A stretch of 49,387 nt of DNA from Sphaerisporangium sp. (lineage in GTDB: Bacteria; Actinomycetota; Actinomycetes; Streptosporangiales; Streptosporangiaceae), in the NCBI GenBank assembly GCA_025964675.1, contig JAOPYI010000065.1:1-49387 (forward strand), in the 5' to 3' direction. Both the position numbers and the translations under genes were made by a program. Under the pieces are notes generated by a model. That model did no database searches and was not told the DNA's origin. It saw nothing but the letters and a program-made list of their open reading frames with translations. Below are positions 20,191-28,890 of the stretch, piece by piece (the stretch's first letter is position 1; every line of letters begins with the position of its first letter).

Positions 20191-21750
20191 ATGGCCCAGC
20201 AGTCCTACCTCGACGACGACGCCGAGCGCCTGGCAGAACTCGGATACAAGCAGGAACTCTCGCGAAGCTGGAGCGGCTTCTCGAACTTCGCGATCTCGTT
20301 CTCGATCATCTCGATCCTGGCCGGATGCTTCACGACCTTCGGCCAGGCATGGAACAACGGCGGTCCGATCGCCATCTCCATCGGCTGGCCGCTGATCTCG
20401 GCGTTCATCCTCATCATCGGCTTCTGCATGTCCGAGCTGGTCTCCGCCTACCCCACAGCGGGCGGCATCTACTGGTGGGCCGCCAAGCTGGGCAAGCCCA
20501 TCCACGGCTGGTTCACCGGCTGGCTCAACCTGATCGGGCTCATCGCGGTCACCGCCTCGGTGGACTACGGCTGCGCGACGTTCCTCAACATCACCATCGG
20601 GCGGTTCAGCGACGGCTGGGCGAACGGCGACCCGCTGCGGCAGACGTTCCTGCTGTTCGCGATCATTCTGGTGCTGCACGCGCTGATCAACATCTTCAGC
20701 CACCGGCTGATCTCGATCCTGCAGAACATCTCGGTGTGGTGGCACGTGTTCGGCGCGGCCGTTGTCGTCCTCATCCTGATCTTCGGCCCGTCGAAGCACC
20801 AGAGCGTCGGCTTCCTGTTCGAGCGGTTCAACAACTCGGGCTTCGGATCCGGCGCCTCGGGGCCGACGTTCTGGCTGTACGTGCTGCCGCTCGGCTTCCT
20901 GCTCACGCAGTACACGATCACCGGGTTCGACGCGTGCGCGCACGTGTCGGAGGAGACCCAGGGCGCGGCCATGAGCGCGGCCAAGGGGCTCTGGAAGTCG
21001 ATCTTCTACTCGGCCATCGGCGGCTGGGTGCTCCTGCTCGCGTTCCTGTTCGCGGCAACGGACGTGGACGCCGTCAACAAGGAAGCCGGGTTCGTCGGCG
21101 CCATCTTCACCTCATCGCTCACGCCGAGCCTCGCCACCGTGATCTTCGGCATCTCGACCATCGGGCAGTTCTTCTGTGGCATGAGCTGCGTGACGTCGAT
21201 GTCCCGCATGACGTACGCGTTCTCCCGTGACGGGGCCGTGCCCGGCTGGCGGCTCTGGTCGCGCATCGACAAGAACAGGACGCCGGTCAACGCGATCATC
21301 GCGGGCTGCGTCGTGGCTTTGCTGATCACGATCCCCGCGCTGTACGCTCCCGCGGGCACCACGACGCCGGTGGCCTTCCTCGCCGTCGTGTCGATCGCCG
21401 TGATCGGGCTCTACCTGGCGTTCCTCATCCCGATCTGGCTGCGCCTGCGCATGGGCGACCGCTTCCAGCCGGGGCCGTGGACGCTGGGCGGCAAGTACAA
21501 GTTGTTCGGCTGGATGGCGGTGATCGAGATCGCCATCATCTCGGTCTACTTCATCCTGCCGATCAGCCCCACCGGCATGCCGGGCAACAAGGACTTCGCC
21601 TGGACGTCGGTGAACTACGCGCCGCTCGCGGTCGGGGCCGTGCTTATCGGCATCGCCCTCTGGTGGATGCTGTCGGCACGCCACTGGTTCACCGGGCCTC
21701 GCCGCAACGTCGACGAGGTGCTGACCGGCGACTCCGAGCCCGTCATCTGA
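20191..21750 (+). CDS. APC superfamily amino acid/amine permease
   Basis: This 519-residue membrane protein has about twelve hydrophobic helices and resembles the GABA/ethanolamine/choline group of the APC family. The N-terminal segment ELGYKQELSRSWSGFSNFAI and the helix-1/2 region with SIISILAGCFTTFGQAWNNG are typical, as is GFDACAHVSEETQGA in the middle. The ATG has AAGGAGG five bases upstream. It follows the kinase-like gene and is probably co-transcribed with it. With the divergent dehydrogenase it forms an uptake-and-catabolism set. The substrate could be choline, ethanolamine, GABA or another amine; no residue decides it. Confidence 0.92.
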   Translation: MAQQSYLDDDAERLAELGYKQELSRSWSGFSNFAISFSIISILAGCFTTFGQAWNNGGPIAISIGWPLISAFILIIGFCMSELVSAYPTAGGIYWWAAKLGKPIHGWFTGWLNLIGLIAVTASVDYGCATFLNITIGRFSDGWANGDPLRQTFLLFAIILVLHALINIFSHRLISILQNISVWWHVFGAAVVVLILIFGPSKHQSVGFLFERFNNSGFGSGASGPTFWLYVLPLGFLLTQYTITGFDACAHVSEETQGAAMSAAKGLWKSIFYSAIGGWVLLLAFLFAATDVDAVNKEAGFVGAIFTSSLTPSLATVIFGISTIGQFFCGMSCVTSMSRMTYAFSRDGAVPGWRLWSRIDKNRTPVNAIIAGCVVALLITIPALYAPAGTTTPVAFLAVVSIAVIGLYLAFLIPIWLRLRMGDRFQPGPWTLGGKYKLFGWMAVIEIAIISVYFILPISPTGMPGNKDFAWTSVNYAPLAVGAVLIGIALWWMLSARHWFTGPRRNVDEVLTGDSEPVI

Positions 21751-21794
21751 CCTTGTCCCATACGGCTCGCGCGTCGCCGATCCGGGCGGGCGCG

Positions 21795-21830
21795 GGCCGT
21801 ACGAAGAGCAGGCCGTACGAAGAGCAGGCC
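21795..21830. repeat. Direct repeat of 16 bases, two copies and a bit
   Basis: GGCCGTACGAAGAGCA occurs twice head to tail (21795-21810 and 21811-21826), followed by GGCC. It lies between the convergent permease and lipB genes and abuts the lipB stop. No function is apparent; slippage duplication is the simplest reading. Confidence 0.6.
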
Positions 21831-22505
21831 TCAGGAGGCGGAGGACGCCTCGAACGTCTCGCCGACCACCCGGCTGACGCGCTCGAAGGCCGGCGGCTCG
21901 GCCAACTCGCGCGCCACCGAGGTCATGTCCACCTCGGGCATGCCGCACGGCACGGCGTAGTGCCAGGGGTTGAGGTCGCCTTCGACGTTGACGGCGAAGC
22001 CGTGGCTGGTGACGCCCTGGCTGACACGCATGCCGATCGAGGCGATCTTCCGGCCCGTGCGGCGCGTCCAGACGCCGGTGAGCAGCTCGGAGCCCTCCGG
22101 GGTCTCGCGGCGCTCCGCCGGAAGCCCCAGCTTCTCCAGCGCCTCGACCAGACGGAGCTCGACCTCACGGACGTAGTCGACGACACCCTCGTCCGCGCGG
22201 AGCTTGACGATCAGATAGCCGACGAGCTGCCCGGGGCCGTGGTAGGTGAGCTGGCCCCCTCGGCCGGTGGGAATGACCGGAATGCCGTATGACGGATCGG
22301 GGAGGTGCTCCGCGGAGGTCCGCTTCCCGACCGTGAACACCTGCGGATGGCTGAGCAGCCACAGCGTGTCCGGCTGGTCGTCACGCTGTCGCGCGTCGAC
22401 CAGCTCGGTCATGCGTTCCATGGCCTTCTCGTAGTCGACGAGGTCGTCCTGGATCAAGGCCAGTCGCCGTGTACGTACGATTCGCTCGCTCACGTCTCCG
22501 AGCAT
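21831..22505 (-). CDS. lipB: Lipoyl(octanoyl) transferase LipB
   Basis: This 224-residue cytoplasmic enzyme moves the octanoyl group from acyl carrier protein to lipoate-dependent enzymes. The signature is IPTGRGGQLTYHGPGQLVGY, the catalytic Lys is in GRKIASIGMRV and the catalytic Cys in VPCGMPEVDMTS. The ATG at 22505 has AGGA three bases upstream, while a GTG at 22493 with GGAG is a possible alternative. The usual partner lipA is not in the window. It is convergent with the permease and follows the PspC gene on the same strand by 51 bases. Confidence 0.96.
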   Translation of the reverse strand: MLGDVSERIVRTRRLALIQDDLVDYEKAMERMTELVDARQRDDQPDTLWLLSHPQVFTVGKRTSAEHLPDPSYGIPVIPTGRGGQLTYHGPGQLVGYLIVKLRADEGVVDYVREVELRLVEALEKLGLPAERRETPEGSELLTGVWTRRTGRKIASIGMRVSQGVTSHGFAVNVEGDLNPWHYAVPCGMPEVDMTSVARELAEPPAFERVSRVVGETFEASSAS

Positions 22506-22556
22506 ACGTCCTACGAATGGACGTTTCGGGCGCGGACCCTCACCAGCCGCGGTGTG

Positions 22557-22754
22557 TCACCACTGCCCATGAACGGCACGGGCCGGAGCCTTCGGGATGA
22601 GGGCCCACATGACCAGATAGATGATGAACTGCGGTCCGGGCAGGACGCAGGAGACAAGGAAAAGCAGGCGCACCATGGTCGGCGCCCATCCCCACTTCTC
22701 CGCGATGCCACCACAGACACCAGCGATCATCTTGTGGTCTCTCGATCGATACAT
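22557..22754 (-). CDS. PspC domain small membrane protein
   Basis: This 65-residue protein is a single PspC domain: RSRDHKMIAGVCGGIAEKWG, then VRLLFLVSCVLPGPQFIIYL as a membrane segment, ending ALIPKAP. PspC domains sit in the membrane and are linked to envelope stress responses. The ATG at 22754 has GGAGGAG five bases upstream, and longer forms of the frame have no ribosome site. It precedes lipB on the same strand. In actinobacteria such short PspC proteins are often stand-alone; no psp operon is visible here. Confidence 0.9.
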   Translation of the reverse strand: MYRSRDHKMIAGVCGGIAEKWGWAPTMVRLLFLVSCVLPGPQFIIYLVMWALIPKAPARAVHGQW

Positions 22755-22911
22755 AGTGACTCCTCCCCCGGTTCTATTCACCTTGCCCAACGATTCAGTG
22801 CCCTGCCCCGTTCCGTGAAAGTCATTCGTCCCCATTCCACCGTGCCAGGCACGCGTTGAACGGGCGGCAAAACCCTTAGGGTGGCAATCCCCTGACGATG
22901 GAGAGCAAAAA

Positions 22912-23490
22912 GTGGACCTCCCAACTCTGCAGACACAGCACCGCCTGCTCGTGCGGCAGAAGGTAACCATGATGGTGAACCGCTACGTGGTGCATCTTGA
23001 GCAGCCCGACGGGTCGGAAGGTCCGATGGTGGCCTTCGCCGAGCAGAAGCGGATGGCTTTCAAAGAGCAGGTCACGCTGTACACCGATGACACCCGGCAG
23101 TTCGTGCTCGCCGGGTTCAAGGCGCGCAAGGTGCTCGATCTGGGCAGCGGGTACGACGTCTTGGACCACGCCGGGCAGCCGATCGGCTTCTTCAGGAAGG
23201 AGTTCGCCGCGTCACTGCTCCGGTCGACGTGGCACTTCCAGCAGCCTGGCATGCCGACCTTCACCGGCCAGGAGCGCAACATCGCGGTGAGCCTCCTGCG
23301 CCGGTTCGTCGACTCGTTGTCGTGGCTGCCCTACCACTTCGACTTCGGCGTGGGCGCCCAGATCGCGTTCTCGGTGGACCGCAAATGGGGCCTGCGTGAC
23401 CGCTACCTCGTGGAGATCCAGGACCCGAGGCTCGACCGGCGCCTGATCATCGCGATGGCCGTCGCCCTGGACGCCCTGCAGTCGCGATGA
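22912..23490 (+). CDS. LURP-one-related (tubby/scramblase-like) protein
   Basis: This 192-residue protein has the LURP-one/scramblase-like beta-barrel pattern: YVVHLEQPDG, a central region with RKVLDLGSGYDVLDHAGQPI, and IGFFRKEFAASLLRSTWHF, ending in RLDRRLIIAMAVALDAL. No catalytic motif is known for the family, and bacterial members are uncharacterised. The start is GTG at 22912 with GGAGAG six bases upstream. Its end overlaps the convergent YbhN-like gene by 44 bases. It is divergent from the PspC gene across 157 bases. Confidence 0.85.
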   Translation: MDLPTLQTQHRLLVRQKVTMMVNRYVVHLEQPDGSEGPMVAFAEQKRMAFKEQVTLYTDDTRQFVLAGFKARKVLDLGSGYDVLDHAGQPIGFFRKEFAASLLRSTWHFQQPGMPTFTGQERNIAVSLLRRFVDSLSWLPYHFDFGVGAQIAFSVDRKWGLRDRYLVEIQDPRLDRRLIIAMAVALDALQSR

Positions 23491-24478
23491 CGTTCAGCAG
23501 CAACCAGGCGCCCCATCCGATGATCAGCACGGCCCAGTAGGAGATCAGCCGGTAGATCGCCACCACGGCGGCCGCGGCCACCCCCGTCATCCCCGCGCTG
23601 ACGAAGGTCGCGGCCATGCCGATCTCGGCGATGCCGAGCCCCCCGGGCACCAGCGCCAGCACCCCCGCGGCCTTCGCCGCGACGTACCCCAGCAGCACCG
23701 TGTGCGGCCCGACGGAGACGCCCGTGGCCGCGCACACCGCCGCCAGGCAGGCCACGTCGAGCAGCCAGTTCAGCAGGGCCAGAGCGGGCAGCACGAGACG
23801 GTCGCGCCGGGTGAGCGAGATGGCCGCCCGCGCGCCGCGGAGCTGCGCGACCAGGGCGTCCGTACGAGGTCCGCGCCCCGAGAGGAGCCGGGTCAGCCCT
23901 CGGGGACGGAACCTCACCAGCAGGGCGACGCCGGCTCCCGCCACCACGAAGACCCACACCGCCGTGACCCGGGTCGCGGGCTCGGCGAGCAGCGCCACCG
24001 CGCCGAGCGCGACGAAGGTCATCGTGGAGAACACCGCGCTGAGCAGGAGCGTCGCGGCGATCAGCGGTGTCGTGGCCCCAAGACTGCGAAGCTGCCGGGT
24101 CGTGTAGGCCACGCTGAGGACCTGGCCGCCTGGCAGCGAGTTGGACACCGCGTTGCGCGCGTAGGTGACCGCCACGGCACGCTGGAGGGTGAGATGGGCC
24201 CCGCCCGCGTTCAGCAGGTACCGGATCAGCCGGGCGAAGGCCGTCATGGACGACCCCTCGGCGACGACGGCGACGACCAGCCAGCCGGGGTGCGCGTCGG
24301 TGATCAGGTTCCAGACCTCGCCCGGACTTGGCAGCCGGTCGCGGAACAGCACCACCACGCACACCATGGCCGCGACCACGAGCAGCCGCGTGATCGTCCG
24401 CCCGAGGGCCCGGCGGGTGGGGGCCGGGGTCGGCACCGGCGGGGTGTGGGCGGGTGCCACCGCACTCTGACACGCCAT
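23447..24478 (-). CDS. YbhN/lysylphosphatidylglycerol-synthase-like integral membrane protein
   Basis: This roughly 343-residue protein has about eight hydrophobic helices and the UPF0104 features NSLPGGQVLSVAYTTRQL and ALVPGGLGIAEIGMAATFV. It matches only the membrane (flippase-like) part of MprF; the soluble synthase domain is absent. It may move a lipid or a lipid-linked intermediate. The ATG at 24478 has GAGGAGG five bases upstream; another ATG lies one codon earlier. Upstream, in the 312-base gap to the TetR gene, lies a large dyad (24718-24755). The convergent LURP-like gene overlaps its end by 44 bases. Confidence 0.88.
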   Translation of the reverse strand: MACQSAVAPAHTPPVPTPAPTRRALGRTITRLLVVAAMVCVVVLFRDRLPSPGEVWNLITDAHPGWLVVAVVAEGSSMTAFARLIRYLLNAGGAHLTLQRAVAVTYARNAVSNSLPGGQVLSVAYTTRQLRSLGATTPLIAATLLLSAVFSTMTFVALGAVALLAEPATRVTAVWVFVVAGAGVALLVRFRPRGLTRLLSGRGPRTDALVAQLRGARAAISLTRRDRLVLPALALLNWLLDVACLAAVCAATGVSVGPHTVLLGYVAAKAAGVLALVPGGLGIAEIGMAATFVSAGMTGVAAAAVVAIYRLISYWAVLIIGWGAWLLLNVIATAGRPGRRPSR

Positions 24479-24717
24479 CATCGCCTCCTCGTGAGGATCA
24501 TGACGTTCATCAGCGGGCCGGGCGATTGCCAGATCGCGACAGATACCCGGCCCGATGTTTCCGGTTTCCCGCAACGGCCCGGCGGTCGGCCGGTCGGTGC
24601 CCGGGAAAGGTGCGGTCAATTCGACAGCAGCTATCAGATGTTAGCGTCTGCCGTTTGGCGTGGTGCGACCGGCTCGGCGGAACCCCGCCGTCGTACGGGC
24701 CGTATTTCACCACCTGT

Positions 24718-24755
24718 TGACTTCATCAGTGTTGAGTTCAACATAGATGAATTCA
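24718..24755. promoter_or_regulatory. Large nested dyad upstream of the TetR gene, candidate operator
   Basis: The outer arms TGACTTCATC (24718-24727) and GATGAATTCA (24746-24755) match with one mismatch, and inside them TGTTGA (24730-24735) and TCAACA (24738-24743) match perfectly. The dyad ends 35 bases before the TetR start and lies in the gap shared with the divergent membrane protein. A site this long can hold two TetR dimers. Autoregulation is likely by family habit. The rest of the 312-base gap shows no gene. Confidence 0.6.
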
Positions 24756-24790
24756 CCGTGGTTGAATAGGGGTCGATCGGAAGGAGCGCG

Positions 24791-25402
24791 ATGACCGACG
24801 AAAGACCCAGGTCAGGCGGTGGCAGGCGTCCCGGATCGACCCAGACCAGGGACGCGATCCTGGTCGCCGCAGCGGAGTCCTTCACCGAGAAGGGCTTCTC
24901 CGCCACCACGATCCGGGGCGTGGCCCGTGCCGCCGAGGTCGACCCGGCCCTGGTCATCCACTTCTTCGGCACCAAGGACGGCCTGTTCGACTCGGCCGTC
25001 CGCAGCCATGGCATGCCCCTGCGCCAGATCTCCGAGGTGGTCGGCGGCGATCCCGACCGGCTCGGCGAGCGGCTGGTCCGGCGTTACCTGTCGCTCTGGG
25101 AGGACCCCGCGACCGGCGCCTGGCTGCACGCGATCCTGCACGCCGTCTCGGCCTCGGAGACGGCCTCGGCCATGCTGAAGGAGTTCATGACCGAGGAGGT
25201 GCTCCGCCCCATCGCCAAGGACCTGGGCATGGACAACGCCGAGACCCGCGCCATCCTCGCCGGCTCACATCTGATCGGACTGGGGTTGACGAGATACGTG
25301 CTCAAGGTCGAGGCCATCGCGTCGCTCTCGACGGACACGGTCGTCGCCGCCGTCGGCCCCACGCTCCAGCGCTACCTCACCGGCGATCTCCACCTCGGCT
25401 GA
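24791..25402 (+). CDS. TetR family transcriptional regulator
   Basis: This 203-residue repressor-type protein has the TetR helix-turn-helix at about residues 17-63 (ILVAAAESFTEKGFSATTIR, GVARAAEVDPALVIHFFGTK). Its C-terminal ligand domain is of the all-helical type, with WLHAILHAVSASETASAML. The ATG has GGAAGGAG five bases upstream. A nested dyad lies 35 bases before the start. It is divergent from the YbhN-like membrane protein, a likely target. Confidence 0.95.
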   Translation: MTDERPRSGGGRRPGSTQTRDAILVAAAESFTEKGFSATTIRGVARAAEVDPALVIHFFGTKDGLFDSAVRSHGMPLRQISEVVGGDPDRLGERLVRRYLSLWEDPATGAWLHAILHAVSASETASAMLKEFMTEEVLRPIAKDLGMDNAETRAILAGSHLIGLGLTRYVLKVEAIASLSTDTVVAAVGPTLQRYLTGDLHLG

Positions 25403-25473
25403 ACCATGCCGGTGCGATTCGTCACCGTAAAGGACGGGCACGCACGTGCGATCCACGACCGTAGACCACAACC

Positions 25474-25498
25474 CCACAGGCGATGACGATGCCTGTGG
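25474..25498 (+). promoter_or_regulatory. Hairpin enclosing the proposed hrpB start codon
   Basis: CCACAGGC (25474-25481) pairs perfectly with GCCTGTGG (25491-25498) around a nine-base loop that contains the ATG at 25483 and most of a second ATG. No ribosome site is visible upstream. The stem could gate translation, or the true start may lie further downstream. Confidence 0.45.
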
Positions 25499-27933
25499 AT
25501 GACGCGCGGGCGAGCGCACTTCCCATCCGGCACGCCCTGCCGGAGCTTCGTGAGGCGCTGGAGAAGGGCGGCGCCGCCGTTCTGACCGCGCCTCCCGGCA
25601 CGGGCAAGACGACCCTGGTCCCGCTGGTCCTGGCCGGCCTGGACTCCGGCGGCCCCCCGCGCCGGGTGATCGTGGCCGAGCCCCGCCGGATAGCGACTCG
25701 CGCGGCGGCCCGGCGCATGGCGTGGATGCTCCGGTCCGAGGTCGGCGAGGAGGTCGGCTTCACCATGCGCGGCGAGCACAGGCCCGGCCGGTACGTCCAG
25801 GTCATGACGACCGGCGTGCTCCTCCAGCGGCTGCAGCACGACCCCGAGCTGGAAGGAATCGACGCCGTGCTGCTCGACGAGTGCCACGAGCGGCACCTGG
25901 ACGCCGACACCGCGCTGGCGTTCCTGCTGGACGTCCGGGAGACTCTCCGGCCCGACCTGCGGCTCGTCGCCACCTCGGCGACCGCCGACGCCGCACCCTG
26001 GGCCCGGCTCCTCGGGGACGCGCCCGTCGTCCACGCCTCCGGCACGACGCATCCGGTCGAGGTCGTCTGGGCGCCTCCGGCCAAGCCCGTGAGCCCGGCC
26101 CACGGCATGCGCGTCGATCCCGCGCTGCTCACCCACGTCGCCTTGGTCGTACGCCGTGCCCTGGAGGAGCGTGCCGGAGACGTGCTCTGCTTCCTGCCGG
26201 GGGTCGGTGAGATCGCGAGAGTCGCAGGCGCGCTCACGGGGCTGGCGGACACCGACGTCCTCCAGGTCCACGGCAGGGCCGACACGCTCGACGCGGTGCT
26301 GTCGCCCGGCCCGCGCAGGAGGGTGATCCTCGCGACGTCTGTGGCCGAGTCCAGCCTGACCGTTCCCGGCGTCCGGGTGGTCGTGGACTCCGGGCTGGCC
26401 CGCGAGCCGCGTACCGACCACGGGCGGGGCCTTGGCTCGCTCACCACCGTGCGGGTGTCGAAGGCGTCGGCCGACCAGCGGGCCGGACGCTCCGGACGCG
26501 AGGCCCCGGGGACCGTCTACCGGTGCTGGGCGGCCGCCGAGCACAGCCGGCTGCCCGACCACGCCCAGCCGGAGATCGCGCTGGCCGACCTGACGGGGTT
26601 CGCCCTCCAAGCGGCGTGCTGGGGTACGCCGGACGCCTCCACGCTGGCGTTGCTCGACCCGCCGCCCGTCGCCTCCATGGCCGTGGCGACCCGCACGCTG
26701 CACGCGCTGGGCGCGCTCTCGAACGGGCGCGTCACCGAGCGGGGACGCCGGATGGCCGGGATCGGCGTCCACCCCCGGCTCGCCCGTGCGCTGCTCGACG
26801 GACCCGAGTCGGCCGCCGAGGTGGTGGCCCTGCTGTCCGGCGATCTTCCCCGTTCCGCGCCTGACGACCTGGTGGCGGTCTGGCGCGAGGCCCGCCGCAG
26901 CGGTTCACGCGACTGGCGAAGAGAAACCCGCCGCCTCACCGAGTCCGTACGCGACCGCAAGGGGACCGGGCGTGGCACCGACCACGGCCGCAGTGACGAC
27001 GCGGTGGCCGGGCTGGTCGTGGCGCTGGCCTATCCGGAGCGGGTGGCGCGGCGACGTTCCGACGGATACCTGATGGTCTCGGGCACGGCCGCGACGCTGC
27101 CCCGCGACTCCCGGCTGGCCTCGGCGGAGTGGCTGGCCATCGCGGTCGCCGACCGTCCGACCGGCTCCGCCTCCGCCCGGGTACGGCAGGCCGTCGTCAT
27201 CGACGAGGACATCGCGAGGGAGGCCGCCGGGCAGTTCCACCAGGTGGAGGAGGAGATCCGCTGGGAGGGCGACGTGGTGGCCAGGCGGGTGGAACGCCTG
27301 GGCGCGGTCGAGCTGTCATCCACTCCGCTTCGCGACGCCGACGTCAGCGCCGCGATCCTGGCCGGCCTGCGGCGGGAAGGGCTCTCCCTGCTCCGCTGGA
27401 CGCCGGAGGCCGTGGCGCTGCGCGAGCGCATGGCGTTCTGCCACCGCGTGCTCGGCGAGCCGTGGCCGGACGTGTCAGACGACGGGCTGATCGGCGCCGC
27501 CGAGAGATGGCTGAACCTGCCCCGCCTGCGCCGCCGCTCCGACCTGGGACGGGTCGACGTCACCTCGGCACTCAAGCGTCTGCTGACGTGGCAGCTCCGG
27601 CTGGACGAGGTCGCACCGGAGCGGATCACGGTGCCCACGGGGTCGCGGATCCGGGTGGACTACTCCGGTGACCAGCCGGTGCTGGCGGCCAAGCTCCAGG
27701 AGCTGTTCGGCTGGGAGGCGACGCCCCGGATCGCCGGAGTGCCGCTGGTGATCCACCTGCTGTCCCCGGCGGGAAGGCCGGCAGCCGTCACCGCGGACCT
27801 GGCGTCCTTCTGGCGTGAGGGCTACCGCGCGGTGCGCGCCGAGCTGCGAGGTCGCTACCCGAAGCATCCCTGGCCAGAAGACCCCCTCGCCGCCTCCCCG
27901 ACCCGCGGGATCAACCGGCGCAAGCCCGGTTGA
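25483..27933 (+). CDS. hrpB: ATP-dependent helicase HrpB
   Basis: This 816-residue DExH-box helicase has Walker A in LTAPPGTGKTTLVPL (residues about 32-46), the DExH-type motif LLDECHERHLDAD, motif III ATSATAD and motif V/VI in VILATSVAESSLTVPGV and DQRAGRSGREAPGTVYRC. The helicase-associated domain follows, and the HrpB C-terminal domain ends near GRYPKHPWPEDPLAASPTRG. It acts on RNA or DNA in vitro in other bacteria; its cellular role is poorly defined. The start is uncertain because it lies in a hairpin loop with no ribosome site; ATG 25491 or a later start is possible. Length is normal for the family. Confidence 0.93.
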   Translation: MTMPVDDARASALPIRHALPELREALEKGGAAVLTAPPGTGKTTLVPLVLAGLDSGGPPRRVIVAEPRRIATRAAARRMAWMLRSEVGEEVGFTMRGEHRPGRYVQVMTTGVLLQRLQHDPELEGIDAVLLDECHERHLDADTALAFLLDVRETLRPDLRLVATSATADAAPWARLLGDAPVVHASGTTHPVEVVWAPPAKPVSPAHGMRVDPALLTHVALVVRRALEERAGDVLCFLPGVGEIARVAGALTGLADTDVLQVHGRADTLDAVLSPGPRRRVILATSVAESSLTVPGVRVVVDSGLAREPRTDHGRGLGSLTTVRVSKASADQRAGRSGREAPGTVYRCWAAAEHSRLPDHAQPEIALADLTGFALQAACWGTPDASTLALLDPPPVASMAVATRTLHALGALSNGRVTERGRRMAGIGVHPRLARALLDGPESAAEVVALLSGDLPRSAPDDLVAVWREARRSGSRDWRRETRRLTESVRDRKGTGRGTDHGRSDDAVAGLVVALAYPERVARRRSDGYLMVSGTAATLPRDSRLASAEWLAIAVADRPTGSASARVRQAVVIDEDIAREAAGQFHQVEEEIRWEGDVVARRVERLGAVELSSTPLRDADVSAAILAGLRREGLSLLRWTPEAVALRERMAFCHRVLGEPWPDVSDDGLIGAAERWLNLPRLRRRSDLGRVDVTSALKRLLTWQLRLDEVAPERITVPTGSRIRVDYSGDQPVLAAKLQELFGWEATPRIAGVPLVIHLLSPAGRPAAVTADLASFWREGYRAVRAELRGRYPKHPWPEDPLAASPTRGINRRKPG

Positions 27934-27945
27934 TCCCACGACCCG

Positions 27946-27983
27946 GTTGCTCACCGCACGTCGCCGTCCCGGCAAGGAGCAAC
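27946..27983. terminator. Possible weak terminator between hrpB and the short ALDH gene
   Basis: GTTGCTC (27946-27952) and GAGCAAC (27977-27983) are perfect inverted copies with a 24-base loop, in the short gap between convergent genes. There is no T-run. The long loop makes the call weak. Confidence 0.25.
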
Positions 27984-28020
27984 GCGTTCCCAACCCGCCG
28001 GGGGCAGGGGTGGATGAGCG

Positions 28021-28890
28021 TCAGATGCCGATTGGGTGCCAGATGGTTTTGGTCTCCAGGAATTTCGTCATGCGGTCGAGGGTGGGTTGGGCTTGCCAGT
28101 CGGTTTTGCCTGGCGGGCGCAGGACGCGCTTGAGGTTCTCGGCGGCGTCCTGCTCGCAGGAGACCGCCAGTTCATCGGGGCAGCCCGTCAGGTCGACCGC
28201 GTTGACGTCCATGTGGGACGACAGCCACGGCGCGAGCTCGGCGACCTTGCCCGTCAGCAGGTTCACCACGCCGCCCGGCAGGTCGGACGTGGCAAGGACC
28301 TCGGCCAGGGTGATCGAGGGGAGCGGCGCGCGCTCCGAGGCCACCACCACGCAGGTGTTGCCCGTGACGATCACCGGGGCGATCACCGAGATCAGGCCGA
28401 GGAGCGGCCCCTCCTGGGGCGCCACGACGGCGACGACACCGGTCGGCTCTGAGGTGGACAGGTTGAAGTAGGGCCCGGCGACGGGGTTCGCCGCTCCCTG
28501 GATCGCGCCGATCTTGTCCGACCAGCCCGCGTACCAGACCAGACGGTCGACGGTGGCGTCGGCCAGCTCGCCTGCCCTGCGCGCCGACACCCCGTCGGCG
28601 TCGACCAGCTCGGCGACGAACTGGGCGCGGCGGCCCTCGAGCATCTCGGCGACGCGGTAGAGGATCTGCCCCCGGTTGTAGGCGGTCGCGCCGGACCAGC
28701 CGGGGAACGCCTTACGGGCGGCGGTCACCGCGTCGCGGGCGTCCTTGCGCGAGGCGCGGGAGGCGTTGGCGAGGAAGTCGCCCTTGGAGGAGGTCACGAC
28801 GTAGGACCTTCCGCTCTCCGAACGCGGGAACGCCCCGCCGATGTACAGCTTGTACGTCTTGCGTACGGTGAGCCTGCTGGGCTCAGTCAT
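28021..28890 (-). CDS. Short aldehyde-dehydrogenase-like protein without catalytic Cys
   Basis: This 289-residue protein matches the N-terminal cofactor-binding half of aldehyde dehydrogenases: KLYIGGAFPRSESGRSY, GWSGATAYNRGQILYRVAEM, and EPTGVVAVVAPQEGPLLGLI where the family has the PWNFP strand. The catalytic Cys loop, the ELGGK Glu motif and the oligomerisation end are all missing, so it is unlikely to oxidise aldehydes by itself. It lies after a full aldehyde dehydrogenase and a small protein whose end overlaps its ATG. GGAGAGG precedes the ATG. It may be a structural partner of the full enzyme; similar short proteins next to deoC and a full enzyme are known in actinomycetes. Confidence 0.85.
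   Translation of the reverse strand: MTEPSRLTVRKTYKLYIGGAFPRSESGRSYVVTSSKGDFLANASRASRKDARDAVTAARKAFPGWSGATAYNRGQILYRVAEMLEGRRAQFVAELVDADGVSARRAGELADATVDRLVWYAGWSDKIGAIQGAANPVAGPYFNLSTSEPTGVVAVVAPQEGPLLGLISVIAPVIVTGNTCVVVASERAPLPSITLAEVLATSDLPGGVVNLLTGKVAELAPWLSSHMDVNAVDLTGCPDELAVSCEQDAAENLKRVLRPPGKTDWQAQPTLDRMTKFLETKTIWHPIGI

Noticed and set aside
21795-21830. A CRISPR or mobile-element end
   Set aside because: Only two direct copies without spacers, and no transposase or cas gene nearby.
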